From DASUAS01 sp963756895 (GTDB lineage: Bacteria; Actinomycetota; Acidimicrobiia; IMCC26256; DASPTH01): a stretch of 64,000 nt of DNA. The position numbers and the translations under genes were made by a program. Below, piece after piece: positions 28,497-36,906 of this stretch. Position 1 is the first letter of the stretch, and each line of letters opens with the position of its first letter. A model generated the notes under the pieces. The model was not told the origin of the DNA. It was given only the letters and a program-made list of their open reading frames with translations, and searched no databases. The DNA lies in contig CAVWPI010000006.1 in the NCBI GenBank assembly GCA_963756895.1, positions 213,135 to 277,134 on the forward strand. The letters are read 5' to 3'.

Positions 28497-29446
28497 GTGA
28501 TCTCCGGCGCCAGTGAGGCCAGGAACTCACGCGTGCGCCGCGACGAAGAGATGATCTCGTCGCGGTTGCTCCCCAGCGGCAGGATGCGCGCCGAGAAGTC
28601 GGTGGTGCCCGCGTCCAGGTACGAGCGCAGTCGCCGTTCGATGTCGGCTTCGGTGCCGATCGCCGACATGTCACCCACGTCGTCGGACTGGCCCTCGTCG
28701 AGCAGCCGCTGGTAGTTCGGCGAGTACTCGGCGTGACCGAGCGCGTCGTTGGCACGGTCGATCGCGCCCTCGACCTCGTTCGACGCGCACAGGCACACCG
28801 CCACCCCGGCGACGACACGCGGCGCCGGCCGTCCGGCGCTCTCGGCCGCCTGCGTGATCTTCGGCACCACGTGCTCGGCGATGGCGCGCTCGTCGGCCAT
28901 CCAGAGCACGCTGCCGGCGGCGCGCTCCCCGGCCAGGCGCAGCATCACCGGACCGAGCGCGGCCAGGAACACCGGCACCGGCAGGTCGGTGACGTCGAGC
29001 GGGTTGTGGATGCGGAATTGGTCGTTCTCGACGTCGACCGGGTTCGGTCCCGAGAACATCGCGTCGAACACGTCGAGGTAGCTCGCGACCAGCTTGGCCG
29101 GCTGCTCGTAGGGCAGGCCGAGCATCGAGTCGATGATCCAGTGGTGCGACGGCCCGACGCCGAGGCGGAACCGCCCCGCGCACGCCGCCTGCACCGAGAG
29201 CGCCTGCTGACCGAGCACCACCGGATGGCGCGATTGCAGCGGTACCACCGCGGTGCCGAGCTCGATGCGGCTGGTCTCGCGCCCCATGAGCGCGACTGCG
29301 GTCATGGCATCGAAGTCCTGCGGGAGCTGCGGGATCCACGCCGTCGCGAAGCCCGCGTCCTCCGCGGCCTTGGCGTCGCCGACCATCTGGTCGATCTTGG
29401 CGTTGTACCGGCGGGTCTCGGGACCCACCATGATGCCGATGCGCAC
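28493..29446 (-). CDS. LLM-class (luciferase-like) F420-type oxidoreductase
   Basis: A 317-residue TIM-barrel oxidoreductase starting MRIGIMVGPETRRYNAKIDQ. Family features are EDAGFATAWIPQLPQDFDAM, ETSRIELGTAVVPLQSRHPV, GRFRLGVGPSHHWIIDSMLG and PVFLAALGPVMLRLAGERA. Actinobacterial members mostly use coenzyme F420, and no flavin-reductase partner is adjacent, so F420 is favoured. It lies 12 bp after the SnoaL-like gene and is coupled to the ligase by GTGA. The role is presumably a redox step on the acyl chain or ring. Confidence 0.87.
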   Translation of the reverse strand: MRIGIMVGPETRRYNAKIDQMVGDAKAAEDAGFATAWIPQLPQDFDAMTAVALMGRETSRIELGTAVVPLQSRHPVVLGQQALSVQAACAGRFRLGVGPSHHWIIDSMLGLPYEQPAKLVASYLDVFDAMFSGPNPVDVENDQFRIHNPLDVTDLPVPVFLAALGPVMLRLAGERAAGSVLWMADERAIAEHVVPKITQAAESAGRPAPRVVAGVAVCLCASNEVEGAIDRANDALGHAEYSPNYQRLLDEGQSDDVGDMSAIGTEADIERRLRSYLDAGTTDFSARILPLGSNRDEIISSSRRTREFLASLAPEIT

Positions 29447-29458
29447 GGGATGACGCCC

Positions 29459-29896
29459 CTACTCGATCTCTTGGCCGGCGACGAAGCGCGCGGGGTCATG
29501 CGCGTTGCCGTGGTCGAACCCACCGCTGCGGCGCATGAACGTGGTGGAACGCGATCGGATGCGCCAGCCTTCGTCGGTGCGCACGTAGTCGTCCTGGTAC
29601 CAGGCGAGTCGCATCTCGTGCGACGTCTGGTCGATGAAGACGTAGTGCTGCACGCCGGTGGCGTTGTCGCCGTGGAAGTCCACGACCGGCGGGTTGCCGA
29701 TGTACTGGCCGTTCGGCGCGCTCTTGAGGAGCATCGGGAAGTGCTCCAGCCCGTAGGGCGTACCGAACGCGTTGTAGACGCCGTCGTCGGTGAACACGTC
29801 GCGCCAGTGGTCGTTGTCCTTGCGCGCCGACAGCATCATGTAGCGGGCGCACAGCTGCTGGATCTCGATCTGGTCGCTCAGCTGCTGGTGGTCCAT
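29459..29896 (-). CDS. SnoaL-like/NTF2-fold protein
   Basis: A 145-residue protein. The ATG at 29896 follows AAGGAGCC: MDHQQLSDQIEIQQLCARYM. It then shows RKDNDHWRDVFTDDGVYNAF (typical SnoaL-like beta-strand entry), YQDDYVRTDEGWRIRSRSTT and ends VAGQEIE. SnoaL/NTF2-fold proteins include hydroxysteroid isomerases, dehydratases and cyclases. It is the first gene of the LLM-FadD-FadE-FadE operon. A GTCAAC-N6-GTTGAT site lies 13-30 bp upstream of its start. Confidence 0.85.
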   Translation of the reverse strand: MDHQQLSDQIEIQQLCARYMMLSARKDNDHWRDVFTDDGVYNAFGTPYGLEHFPMLLKSAPNGQYIGNPPVVDFHGDNATGVQHYVFIDQTSHEMRLAWYQDDYVRTDEGWRIRSRSTTFMRRSGGFDHGNAHDPARFVAGQEIE

Positions 29897-29908
29897 GGGT
29901 GGCTCCTT

Positions 29909-29926
29909 GTCAACAGGGGTGTTGAT
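29909..29926. promoter_or_regulatory. Candidate TetR operator matching 14560-14577
   Basis: GTCAAC-AGGGGT-GTTGAT has the same half-sites and 6-nt spacing as GTCAAC-GCGAGC-GTTGAC before the FadD17-like operon. It overlaps the region just upstream of the ribosome-binding site of the SnoaL-like gene, where a repressor would block the SnoaL-LLM-FadD-FadE-FadE operon. Confidence 0.55.
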
Positions 29927-29957
29927 CATGCCTCAGGCGGTGCACCGGCCGTCGTGC

Positions 29958-30716
29958 TCAGGTGACCCGTCCACCGTTGACCCCGATGATCTGGCCGGTC
30001 ACGTACCCCGCCTCGTCGGACACCAGGTAGGCGCACGCGGCGGCGATGTCCTCGGGGATCCCGATCCGCTTCACCGGCAGGTGCCGACCGACGTCTTCGA
30101 GCGACCCTCCGCCGAAGCGACCCTCCGCGGCCGCGCGCCGGCTCATCGGGGTGTCGATCGCGCCGGGCGGGATGGTGTTGACGGTGATCCCGAGCGGCCC
30201 CAGCTCGAGCGCCAACGTCTTCGTGAGGGCGATCACGCCGCCCTTCGACGCCGAGTACGGCGCCATCATCACCGCGCCGGTCTGCGCGCTCGACGACGAG
30301 ATGTTGACGATGCGCCCCCACTTCGCCTCGATCATGTCGGGGAGCACCGACTGCGTGACGTGGAAGGTGCCGGTGAGGTTGATGGCGATGATCCGTTCCC
30401 ACTGCTCGGGCGTGACGTCCAAGAAGCGCTCGAACGAGTCCTTGCCCGCGGCGTTCACCAGCACCAGCACGTGCCCGAGCTCGCTCCGCACGCGCTCGAC
30501 CGCGGCGTCGACCGCGGCGCGGTCGGACACATCGACCGAGTAGGCGATCGCGGTCTCGCCCTCTTCGGTGATCTCCTTCACCGCGCGCTCGGCCGCATCC
30601 ATGTCGAGATCGAAGATCGCGACCTTGGCACCGTCGTCGGCGAGGCGCTCGCTGATCGCGAGACCGATACCCGACGCACCACCCGTGACGATTGCGGTGG
30701 ATCCGAAGAACGACAT
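29958..30716 (-). CDS. SDR family oxidoreductase (FabG-like)
   Basis: Intact 252-residue SDR. The ATG at 30716 follows GGGAGAAG: MSFFGSTAIVTGGASGIGLA with TGGASGIG. It also has DVSDR, LVNAAGKDSFERF, VNISSSSAQTGAVM, YSASK as YxxxK, VNTIPPGAIDTPM and ITGQIIGVNGG-type ending VTGQIIGVNGGRVT. It is probably a 3-hydroxyacyl-CoA or related dehydrogenase given the setting. It lies 22 bp after the GntR gene. Confidence 0.88.
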   Translation of the reverse strand: MSFFGSTAIVTGGASGIGLAISERLADDGAKVAIFDLDMDAAERAVKEITEEGETAIAYSVDVSDRAAVDAAVERVRSELGHVLVLVNAAGKDSFERFLDVTPEQWERIIAINLTGTFHVTQSVLPDMIEAKWGRIVNISSSSAQTGAVMMAPYSASKGGVIALTKTLALELGPLGITVNTIPPGAIDTPMSRRAAAEGRFGGGSLEDVGRHLPVKRIGIPEDIAAACAYLVSDEAGYVTGQIIGVNGGRVT

Positions 30717-30738
30717 CAGCAACTTCTCCCGTGTTCGG

Positions 30739-31473
30739 TCATGCGGCACCCGTGCCGCGCGTGCCGGCGGCATCGGTGCCGCCGTCCCAGTAGCCCATCT
30801 CCTGCAGGATCTCGACCGCGAGCTCCCCGCTCTCGGTCACGTGGTGCTCCATGACCCGTTGCGCCTCGTGGGCGTCGCGCTGCTCGAGGGCAGCGAGGAT
30901 CCGGTCGTGGTGACGGCCGGACGCCTCGGCCCACCCGGGCACGAACTCGAAGTAGCGCACGGGGAGGCTGCGCGAGAGCAGCGCGAGCACCGACACCAGG
31001 CGACGCGAACCGCCAGCGCGGTTGATGCGCTTGTGGAACTCGTGGTTCCAGGTCGCCTGCGCGTCGGCGTCGGTGGCGGCGAGGAACGACTCGTGCACCG
31101 CGCGGAGCTCGACGAGCCCGGCGTCGGTCAAGGACGTCGCGGCGCGGCTCGCCGCCAGCCCCGCCACCAGGCCGAAGATGCGGTAGTGGTCGACGATGTC
31201 GGCGCGCTCGAGCCGGGCGACGAAGGCGCCGCGCCGGGGCACCGCGTCGACGAGGCCTTCGTTGGCCAACTCGATCAGCGCCTCGCGCACCGGCAGGCGG
31301 CTGACCCCGAGCGCGTCGCTGATCTCGTCCTGGTCGATCTTCGTGCCCGGCGTGAGCCGCCCGGTGAGGATCTGCTCGCGCAGGTAGTCGGCCGCCGAGT
31401 CCTTCAGGCTCGGGTGGCTCACGGGGCCCCGCGGCGGGAGCGGGCTCACGGGCGAGGGAGGCGGTCGCGTCAC
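30739..31473 (-). CDS. GntR family regulator, FCD (FadR-like) subfamily
   Basis: A 244-residue regulator. The winged helix reads SLKDSAADYLREQILTGRL, KIDQDEISDALGVSRLPVRE, ALIELANEGLVDAVPRRGAF, and the C-terminal all-helical FCD effector domain begins ERADIVDHYRIFGLVAGLAA. Likely metal-binding His residues are in WNHEFHKRINRA and HHVTESGEL. The GTG at 31473 overlaps the reductase stop (GTGA); a later in-frame GTG (VSHPSLKD) is possible. It probably senses a carboxylate and controls the amidohydrolase-reductase operon in which it lies. Confidence 0.87.
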   Translation of the reverse strand: MTRPPPSPVSPLPPRGPVSHPSLKDSAADYLREQILTGRLTPGTKIDQDEISDALGVSRLPVREALIELANEGLVDAVPRRGAFVARLERADIVDHYRIFGLVAGLAASRAATSLTDAGLVELRAVHESFLAATDADAQATWNHEFHKRINRAGGSRRLVSVLALLSRSLPVRYFEFVPGWAEASGRHHDRILAALEQRDAHEAQRVMEHHVTESGELAVEILQEMGYWDGGTDAAGTRGTGAA

Positions 31474-32523
31474 TCGTACACCACCTTGGCGGTCGGGGAG
31501 GTCGGCAGGCCCTGGCACGTCAGCACCCATCCGTCGTCGACCTCGTCGGGCATCGAGCGCGTTGTTCACCCGCATCTTGGCCTCGCCCACCTCGAGCCGC
31601 GCCATGCACGTCGCGCAGCTGCCCGCCTCGCACGAGAACGGTGCGCGTAGCCCGGCGCGCCGCGCGGTCTCCAGGAACGTCTCCCCCGCCTGGTACTTCA
31701 CCTCGGTCGCGCGCCCGCCGAGCACGATCGTCACCGTCTCGGTGCCGACCATCTCCTGGGGTTCGACCAACTCCGTCGTCGGCGCCGGCACGGGCGGTTC
31801 CTCGCGCACACTCGCGGCGAACGCGAAACGCTCGACGAACACCTGCTCCGAGGCGACCGCGCACACCTCGAGCGCGTCCTCGACCACGTCCATGAACGGC
31901 CCCGGACCGCAGAGGTAGAAGTCGGCGTCGAGCTCGTCGCCCACGAAGTCGCGCACGAGGTCGGAGTGGACGAACCCCTGCTCGGCGTCGAGGCGGTGCA
32001 CGACCACGAGACGATCACCGTGTTCCGCCACCAAGGCGTCGAGCTCGGCGCGGAAGATCACCGATCGCTCGTCCCGGTTGGCGTACAGCATTCGCACGCG
32101 GCGGTCGGTGGTGGCCAGCGCGCTCTTGACCAGCGAGATGACGGGGGTGATGCCGCTACCACCGGCGAACGCGACGATCGGCGTGGGGTGGTCGCGCAAC
32201 GTGAAGACGCCAGCAGGGAGCGTGAGGTCGAGCTCGTCACCATCGGTGACCTCGTCGAGCAACCAGTTGGACACCCGCCCACCGGCCACGCGCTTCACCG
32301 TGAGCGTGAACTCGTCGTCGACGTCGGGCGAGCTCGACATCGAGTAGCAGCGCAGCAGCTCATCGTCGCCGAGCGGGATCCGGAACGTGCAGAACTGTCC
32401 CGCCTCGTACGCGAACGCGTCGTGCAGCTCGGGCGGCACGTCGAAGACGAACGACTTGGTGTCGTGGGTCTCCTGCACGACGCGGCGCACCCGCAGCGGA
32501 TGGAAGCCGTGGTCTCTGCTCAT
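31470..32523 (-). CDS. Oxygenase reductase, FNR-type with C-terminal 2Fe-2S ferredoxin (KshB-like; one frameshift)
   Basis: About 350 residues. The FAD domain has LRCYSMSSSP (RxYSxSS), the NAD domain FAGGSGITPVISLVKS and YLCGPGPFMDVVEDAL, and the C-terminal plant-type ferredoxin CEAGSCATCMARLEVGEAKM. An extra base near 31551 breaks the frame after VNNALD. The restored reading, PDEVDDGWVLTCQGLP, supplies the fourth cluster Cys and ends KVVYE at 31470. This domain order is that of KshB/Hmp-type electron-transfer components of Rieske oxygenases. The Rieske protein at 37630-38884 on the same strand is a possible partner. Confidence 0.87.
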
Positions 32524-32527
32524 GGGG

Positions 32528-33799
32528 TCATGCGGGCGTCTTGTAGACGACGCCGCCCTTCATCACGAAGTTCACGTGCTCGGTGACGGTGATGTCCTCG
32601 GTCGGGTCCCCGGGAACCGCGATCACGTCGGCGAGGTATCCGGGTGCGAGCCGACCGAGGGAGTCTTCCGACTGCACGAGCTCGGCGCTCGTGACCGTGG
32701 CGGCCACGAGGGCGTCGACCGGACGCATGCCCCGCTGCACCAGCGCCCACAGCTCCTTCCAGTTCTGCCCGTGGGGGATGGCGGGGGCGTCGGTGCCGGT
32801 TGCGATCTTGGCGCCCGCGTCGATGAGGCGGGAGATCGTCTTCTTGGCCACCGGGAACACCGCGGCCGCCTTGGCCTGCGCTTCGGGCGGGGCGTGCGAC
32901 GTGTCCATGCCTTCCGACAGGTAGGAGGTGGGGACGATGAAGGTGCCGCGCTCGAGTGCGAGCGCCTGCGTCTCCTCGCTCATCAGCGACGCGTGCTCGA
33001 TGCAGTCGATGCCGGCTTCGATCGCGGCGCGGATGCCGTCGTCGCCGTGGGCGTGCGCGGCGACGCGCATGCCGCGACGGTGCGCCTCGTCGACGATCGC
33101 GCAGAGCTCCTCGTCGGAGTAGTGCTGCGCACCGGGAGGACCGGTGAGCGACATCACCCCGCCCGAGGCGCACACCTTGATCTGCTTCGCCCCGTACTTG
33201 ATCTGGTAGCGCACCGCACGCCGGACTTCGCTCACACCGTTGGCGATGCCCTCCTCGACGGTGAGGGGCATCATGCCGGGCGCGATGCCCGCGAACATCG
33301 TGGGGTCGAGGTGCCCGCCGGTCGGCGTGATGGCGTGCCCCGACGGGAAGATGCGCGGCCCGGGGAACCATCCCGCGTCGACCGCGCGCATGAGCGACAC
33401 GTCGAGCAGCAGACCGCCCGTCTGCACGAAGATCCCGAGGTTGCGCACGGTCGTGAACCCGGCGAGCAACGTCTTGCGACAGGCCGGCACTGCCCGCAGG
33501 AGCTTCATCGCCGGGTCGTCCTGCACCGCACTCATGTGCGTGGAGCCGGCGCCGCCCATCAGGAAGTTGAGCTCCATGTCCATGAGCCCGGGCAGCAGCG
33601 TGACGTCACCCAGCTCCATGACCCGCGCGTCGTCGGGGATGCGCTCGGGCCCGACGTCGCGGATGCGATCGCCCTCGACGACGACCACACCCGGCTCGAC
33701 GAGCACGCGCTCCACCACGTCGACCATGCGCTCCGCCTTCAGCACCACGGGCTCCGAAGCCGGCTTCGGCCGCTCACCTGCGTAGATCGTGGCGGTCAT
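32528..33799 (-). CDS. Amidohydrolase family protein with atypical HxH site
   Basis: Intact 423-residue protein of the imidazolonepropionase/prolidase-like amidohydrolase group. The ATG at 33799 follows GGGGAG. The strand-1 site reads LLPGLMDMELNFLMGG, where the usual HxH is replaced by ELN. Other ligands are kept: Lys in AKQIKVCASGG, His in RVAAHAHGDDG, His in GIDCIEHASLM and Asp in IATGTDAPAIPHG. This could mean one metal instead of two, or a changed reaction. It is first in the operon amidohydrolase-reductase-GntR, 23 bp downstream of a perfect palindrome. Confidence 0.85.
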   Translation of the reverse strand: MTATIYAGERPKPASEPVVLKAERMVDVVERVLVEPGVVVVEGDRIRDVGPERIPDDARVMELGDVTLLPGLMDMELNFLMGGAGSTHMSAVQDDPAMKLLRAVPACRKTLLAGFTTVRNLGIFVQTGGLLLDVSLMRAVDAGWFPGPRIFPSGHAITPTGGHLDPTMFAGIAPGMMPLTVEEGIANGVSEVRRAVRYQIKYGAKQIKVCASGGVMSLTGPPGAQHYSDEELCAIVDEAHRRGMRVAAHAHGDDGIRAAIEAGIDCIEHASLMSEETQALALERGTFIVPTSYLSEGMDTSHAPPEAQAKAAAVFPVAKKTISRLIDAGAKIATGTDAPAIPHGQNWKELWALVQRGMRPVDALVAATVTSAELVQSEDSLGRLAPGYLADVIAVPGDPTEDITVTEHVNFVMKGGVVYKTPA

Positions 33800-33821
33800 C
33801 GTGCTCCCCCTGAGGTCGTCG

Positions 33822-33836
33822 GAAATACTGTATTTC
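33822..33836. promoter_or_regulatory. 15-bp perfect palindrome, candidate operator
   Basis: GAAATAC-T-GTATTTC, perfect 7-bp arms around one base, AT-rich in an otherwise GC-rich region. It lies between the TetR gene (33879-34565) and the amidohydrolase start (33799), where it would overlap the amidohydrolase promoter. Confidence 0.6.
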
Positions 33837-33878
33837 TTGGCACCCGACGTCAGCCCGGGCCGGTGCGGGTGAGCCGGT

Positions 33879-34565
33879 TCACGGTCGGTCGACGGCCGCG
33901 ACGCCGCGCAGCAGCAGATCCCACAGGACCTCGTCACCGGTGCCGACCGGCGACGCGCTGATGGTGGCCGCGAACGCGTTGAACATCGTGGCCTGGAGCA
34001 CGACCCCCGTGATCCGCCGTCGGTCGAGACCCGGACGCAGCGCGCCCGCCACCTCGGCTTCCTCGAGCAGGCGCCCGAACAGCTCGACGAGCGGCGCGAA
34101 CGAGTGCGCCGCCTCCTTCGGGTGCGACGTGAGCAGCTGTTGGGCGAACTCGACGAGCGCGGGCGCGGGTCCGCTCGGAGGTTCGCCGGGCGCGCTCGCC
34201 CTGCACATGCGGTAGTACTCCGCGCAGAAGGTGTGGAGTCGGTCGAGCGGGTCGTCGTGCGTCGCCACGGCCTCCTCGAGACGGGCGGCCGCACCTTCGA
34301 TCGACTCCTCGAACAGCGCGAGGAGCAGCTCGTACTTCCCGGCGAAGTACTGGTAGAAGGTGCGGAGCGACTGGCCCGAGCGCTCGACTACCTCCTGCAC
34401 GGTGAAATCGGTTGCGTTCGTGTTCATCAGCTCGCGCGCAGCGTCGAGGAAGAGCTCCACGCGGTTCTCGGCGCGCGACCGTGCCGAGTCGAGCGCCCGG
34501 GCGACCGCCAGCTCGCGACGCGTCGTGATCGGCGTCTCGTCGTGCAACGCCTCGTGCGCATTCAT
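33879..34565 (-). CDS. TetR family transcriptional regulator
   Basis: A 228-residue regulator with helix-turn-helix NRVELFLDAARELMNTNATD, FTVQEVVERSGQSLRTFYQY, then FAGKYELLLALFEESIEG. The ATG at 34565 overlaps the upstream AhpD/CMD-like stop (ATGA), so it is the last gene of the Rieske operon. It is followed by the palindrome at 33822-33836, a plausible binding site that would let it also control the amidohydrolase operon. No indel. Confidence 0.88.
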   Translation of the reverse strand: MNAHEALHDETPITTRRELAVARALDSARSRAENRVELFLDAARELMNTNATDFTVQEVVERSGQSLRTFYQYFAGKYELLLALFEESIEGAAARLEEAVATHDDPLDRLHTFCAEYYRMCRASAPGEPPSGPAPALVEFAQQLLTSHPKEAAHSFAPLVELFGRLLEEAEVAGALRPGLDRRRITGVVLQATMFNAFAATISASPVGTGDEVLWDLLLRGVAAVDRP

Positions 34566-35188
34566 GACGGTGTTCCAGGGCGGCGGCCCGAGTTGAGAGG
34601 GAGCGGCGGCGGGACCTTCGCCAAGTCGGTGTCGACCGGTACCCCGAACGAGAGGAACACCATCGCCAGAAGGTCGTAGTTCCCGACCGTGAACACGAGG
34701 TCCATCAGCTGATGCTGGTCGAGCTCACCGGCGAGCACCGCCCACGTCTCGTCGGAGAGCTGCGCGTCGATGACCAGCTCGTCCACAGCCTGCAACAACT
34801 TTGCTTCGAACGGCGACCAGCCAGCCGCCCGCGAACCCTCGGCGATTCGTCCGACCTCGTCGTCGGTGACTCCGAGCTCGCGCGCGATGTACACGTGCTG
34901 GCGCCACTCGTACTCGACGCCACGCAGCACTGCGACGCGCAGGATCAGCAGCTCGCGATGACGCGACTCGAGCGAGTTGAGATACAGGATGTGGCCGGCG
35001 AAGGTGTGGTACTTCTCCATCATCGCCGGGTACTGCGCGAGCGTCCCGAGGATGTTGAGTCCCTTGGGTCCACCTTTCGAGCGGTGCAGCTCCTCAGTGG
35101 CGCCCGCTGGAAACAGCGCCGCGACGCCGGCGCGCACGTCTTCACCCCACTGGTCGGTCGGGAGCGGTGGGATGCGGGGCTCGCTCAT
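34562..35188 (-). CDS. Carboxymuconolactone decarboxylase/AhpD-fold protein
   Basis: A 208-residue protein with the CMD core: LGTLAQYPAMMEKYHTFAGH, RHRELLILRVAVLRGVEYEW, RQHVYIARELGVTDDEVGRI. The peroxidase-type CxxC is absent; EW-RQH-xxIA is the form seen in non-redox members. The ATG at 35188 overlaps the dioxygenase stop (ATGA). It could isomerise, decarboxylate or simply bind a small lactone or acid; the reaction is unknown. It is one of two CMD-fold genes in this operon. Confidence 0.85.
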   Translation of the reverse strand: MSEPRIPPLPTDQWGEDVRAGVAALFPAGATEELHRSKGGPKGLNILGTLAQYPAMMEKYHTFAGHILYLNSLESRHRELLILRVAVLRGVEYEWRQHVYIARELGVTDDEVGRIAEGSRAAGWSPFEAKLLQAVDELVIDAQLSDETWAVLAGELDQHQLMDLVFTVGNYDLLAMVFLSFGVPVDTDLAKVPPPLPLNSGRRPGTPS

Positions 35189-36015
35189 TGCACGGCCTCG
35201 TTCCCCGCGATGGTGGTTCGGTGCATGTCGCGCGCCGACGACGGGTCGTACCGCGTGGCCCGGTGGAGCACGCCGCGGTTGTCCCAGATCACGAGGTCGC
35301 CGACCGCCCACTCGTGCCGGTACACCCGCTCGGGCACCGTCGAGCGGTCGAGCAGGTCGGCGAGGTAGGCGCGGCCGTCGTCCTCGCTCATCCCCTCGAC
35401 GTGGTCGGTCGTCGCGCCGAGCACCAGCGACTTGCGTCCGTTCCCGTGCCGCCAGACCAGGGGATGTGTCTTCGGTTGGCGCTTGCTCCAGAACTCGATG
35501 TCGGCCTCGGACGCGTTCGGGTGCGAGAGCTTCTGGGCGGCGAGGAAGGAGTGCACCACCCGCGTGTTCAGCGCCTTCTCCTGCTCCTCGTCGGGGAGCG
35601 CTTCGTACGCGGCGTAGGTGCTGGCGAACTCGGTGTCACCGCCCTTGGCCGCGACCTCGTGCGCGCTGAGCACGGTGGCCATGATCGGGATGTCGTCGGT
35701 CATGCCGTCGATGTGCCAGTCGAACGTGCCCTTGAGGTAGTCGGCGGCCGGGTTCTTCGCGGGGTCGAGCGTCACGCGGAAGATCTCGGCGCCGTCGTCG
35801 CGCCGACCGACCCTCTCCACCGGGCCCAATCGCTTGCTGAACGTGACCTGGGTCTCGTCGTCGAGGTGCAGCTCGCGAAAGACGAGCACGCCGTAGCGGT
35901 CGAGGAGCTCGAGGCACTCGTCGGCGAGGGCGTCGTCGTGCAGCAGGCGGTCGCGATCAACGTCGAGCACCTCGGCCCCGACGCTGTTGCTGAGCGGCTT
36001 CGTGGTGACGGTCAT
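35185..36015 (-). CDS. TauD/TfdA family Fe(II)/2-oxoglutarate dioxygenase
   Basis: Intact 276-residue dioxygenase: MTVTTKPLSNSVGAEVLDVD, the HxD pair in GTFDWHIDGMTDDIPI, then YRHEWAVGDLVIWDNRGVLH and the C-terminal SSARDMHRTTIAGNE with the distal His and Arg. It is a paralogue of 14594-15448. It overlaps both neighbours by ATGA. The combination of a Rieske oxygenase and a 2-oxoglutarate dioxygenase in one operon suggests consecutive oxidations. Confidence 0.9.
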   Translation of the reverse strand: MTVTTKPLSNSVGAEVLDVDRDRLLHDDALADECLELLDRYGVLVFRELHLDDETQVTFSKRLGPVERVGRRDDGAEIFRVTLDPAKNPAADYLKGTFDWHIDGMTDDIPIMATVLSAHEVAAKGGDTEFASTYAAYEALPDEEQEKALNTRVVHSFLAAQKLSHPNASEADIEFWSKRQPKTHPLVWRHGNGRKSLVLGATTDHVEGMSEDDGRAYLADLLDRSTVPERVYRHEWAVGDLVIWDNRGVLHRATRYDPSSARDMHRTTIAGNEAVQ

Positions 36016-36905
36016 CGTTCCTCCACTTTGCTTCGATCAAAGGATGTCGCGACGTAGGGATAGATGCGGGTGAAGTCGACGCCGGGGTCGCGCGTCGCGA
36101 ACGCGTCCCACACCGCGGCCGTGACCGCGCCGACCGTGGCGGGCCCGTCCTGGTCGGCGACCGCACGGAGGTAGAGCTGCACGTCCTTGGCCATCAGCGA
36201 GTTGCTGAACCCCGACGCGTAGCGACCGGTGAGGACGTGGTTGGGGAACTTGTCGCTCGAGGCGGCGCTGCGCCCGCTCGCGCCGTTGAGCACGTCGAGC
36301 ATGGTGGCCATGTCGAGCCCCTCGGCCACGCCGAACGCGACCGCCTCGCTCGTGGCGACCAGGGCGGTGGCCGAGAGGAAGTTGTTGGCGAGCTTCATCG
36401 CCTGCGCGAGGCCGGGCCGGTCGCCGACGCGGTGCCGACAGTCGCTGAGGCCGGCGAGCACCGCCTCGACATCTGCGCAGGCGTCGTCGGACGCCGAGTA
36501 CATCACCGCAAGCGTGCGGGCGCGTGCGCCGGCGACGCCTCCCGAGACCGGTGCGTCGACGTACGCGATCCCCACTTCGGCGAGTCGCGCGTCGATGGTG
36601 CGAGCAGCTGCGACCCCGACGGTCGACGTGTCGACGACGTGGGTCGTGATCCGGTCGTCGGCGGCCACGAGCTCCGCCGCCACCGCTGCCGACGCGGCGC
36701 CATCGGGCAGGCTGCACACGACGACGGTGGCCGCGCGCGCCACGTCGGCGACGGTGTCGACGTGCGTGACGCCAGCGGGCGCGCGCTCGGCGCCGGCCGC
36801 ATCGTGGCCGACGACGGTGTGTCCCGTGCCCACCAGGTTCGCCGCGAGCGCGCTCCCCATGTTGCCGAGTCCGACGAAACCGGTCGTGAAGCCGACCGTG
36901 CCCAC
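36012..36905 (-). CDS. 3-hydroxyisobutyrate dehydrogenase-like NAD(P)-binding protein
   Basis: About 297 residues from GTG 36905 (preceded by GGGAG): VGTVGFTTGFVGLGNMGSAL. It carries GLGNMG (NAD(P) binding), VDAPVSGGVAGARARTLAVM (the DxPVSGG substrate motif), KLANNFLSATALVATSEAVA with the catalytic Lys, and SLMAKDVQLYLRAV. It oxidises beta-hydroxyacids or reduces semialdehydes. As written, the upstream CMD-fold gene runs into it in the same frame, but a TGA followed immediately by this GTG in another frame suggests two genes and an indel. The stop overlaps the dioxygenase start (ATGA). Confidence 0.8.
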   Translation of the reverse strand: MGTVGFTTGFVGLGNMGSALAANLVGTGHTVVGHDAAGAERAPAGVTHVDTVADVARAATVVVCSLPDGAASAAVAAELVAADDRITTHVVDTSTVGVAAARTIDARLAEVGIAYVDAPVSGGVAGARARTLAVMYSASDDACADVEAVLAGLSDCRHRVGDRPGLAQAMKLANNFLSATALVATSEAVAFGVAEGLDMATMLDVLNGASGRSAASSDKFPNHVLTGRYASGFSNSLMAKDVQLYLRAVADQDGPATVGAVTAAVWDAFATRDPGVDFTRIYPYVATSFDRSKVEER

Positions 36906-36906
36906 G

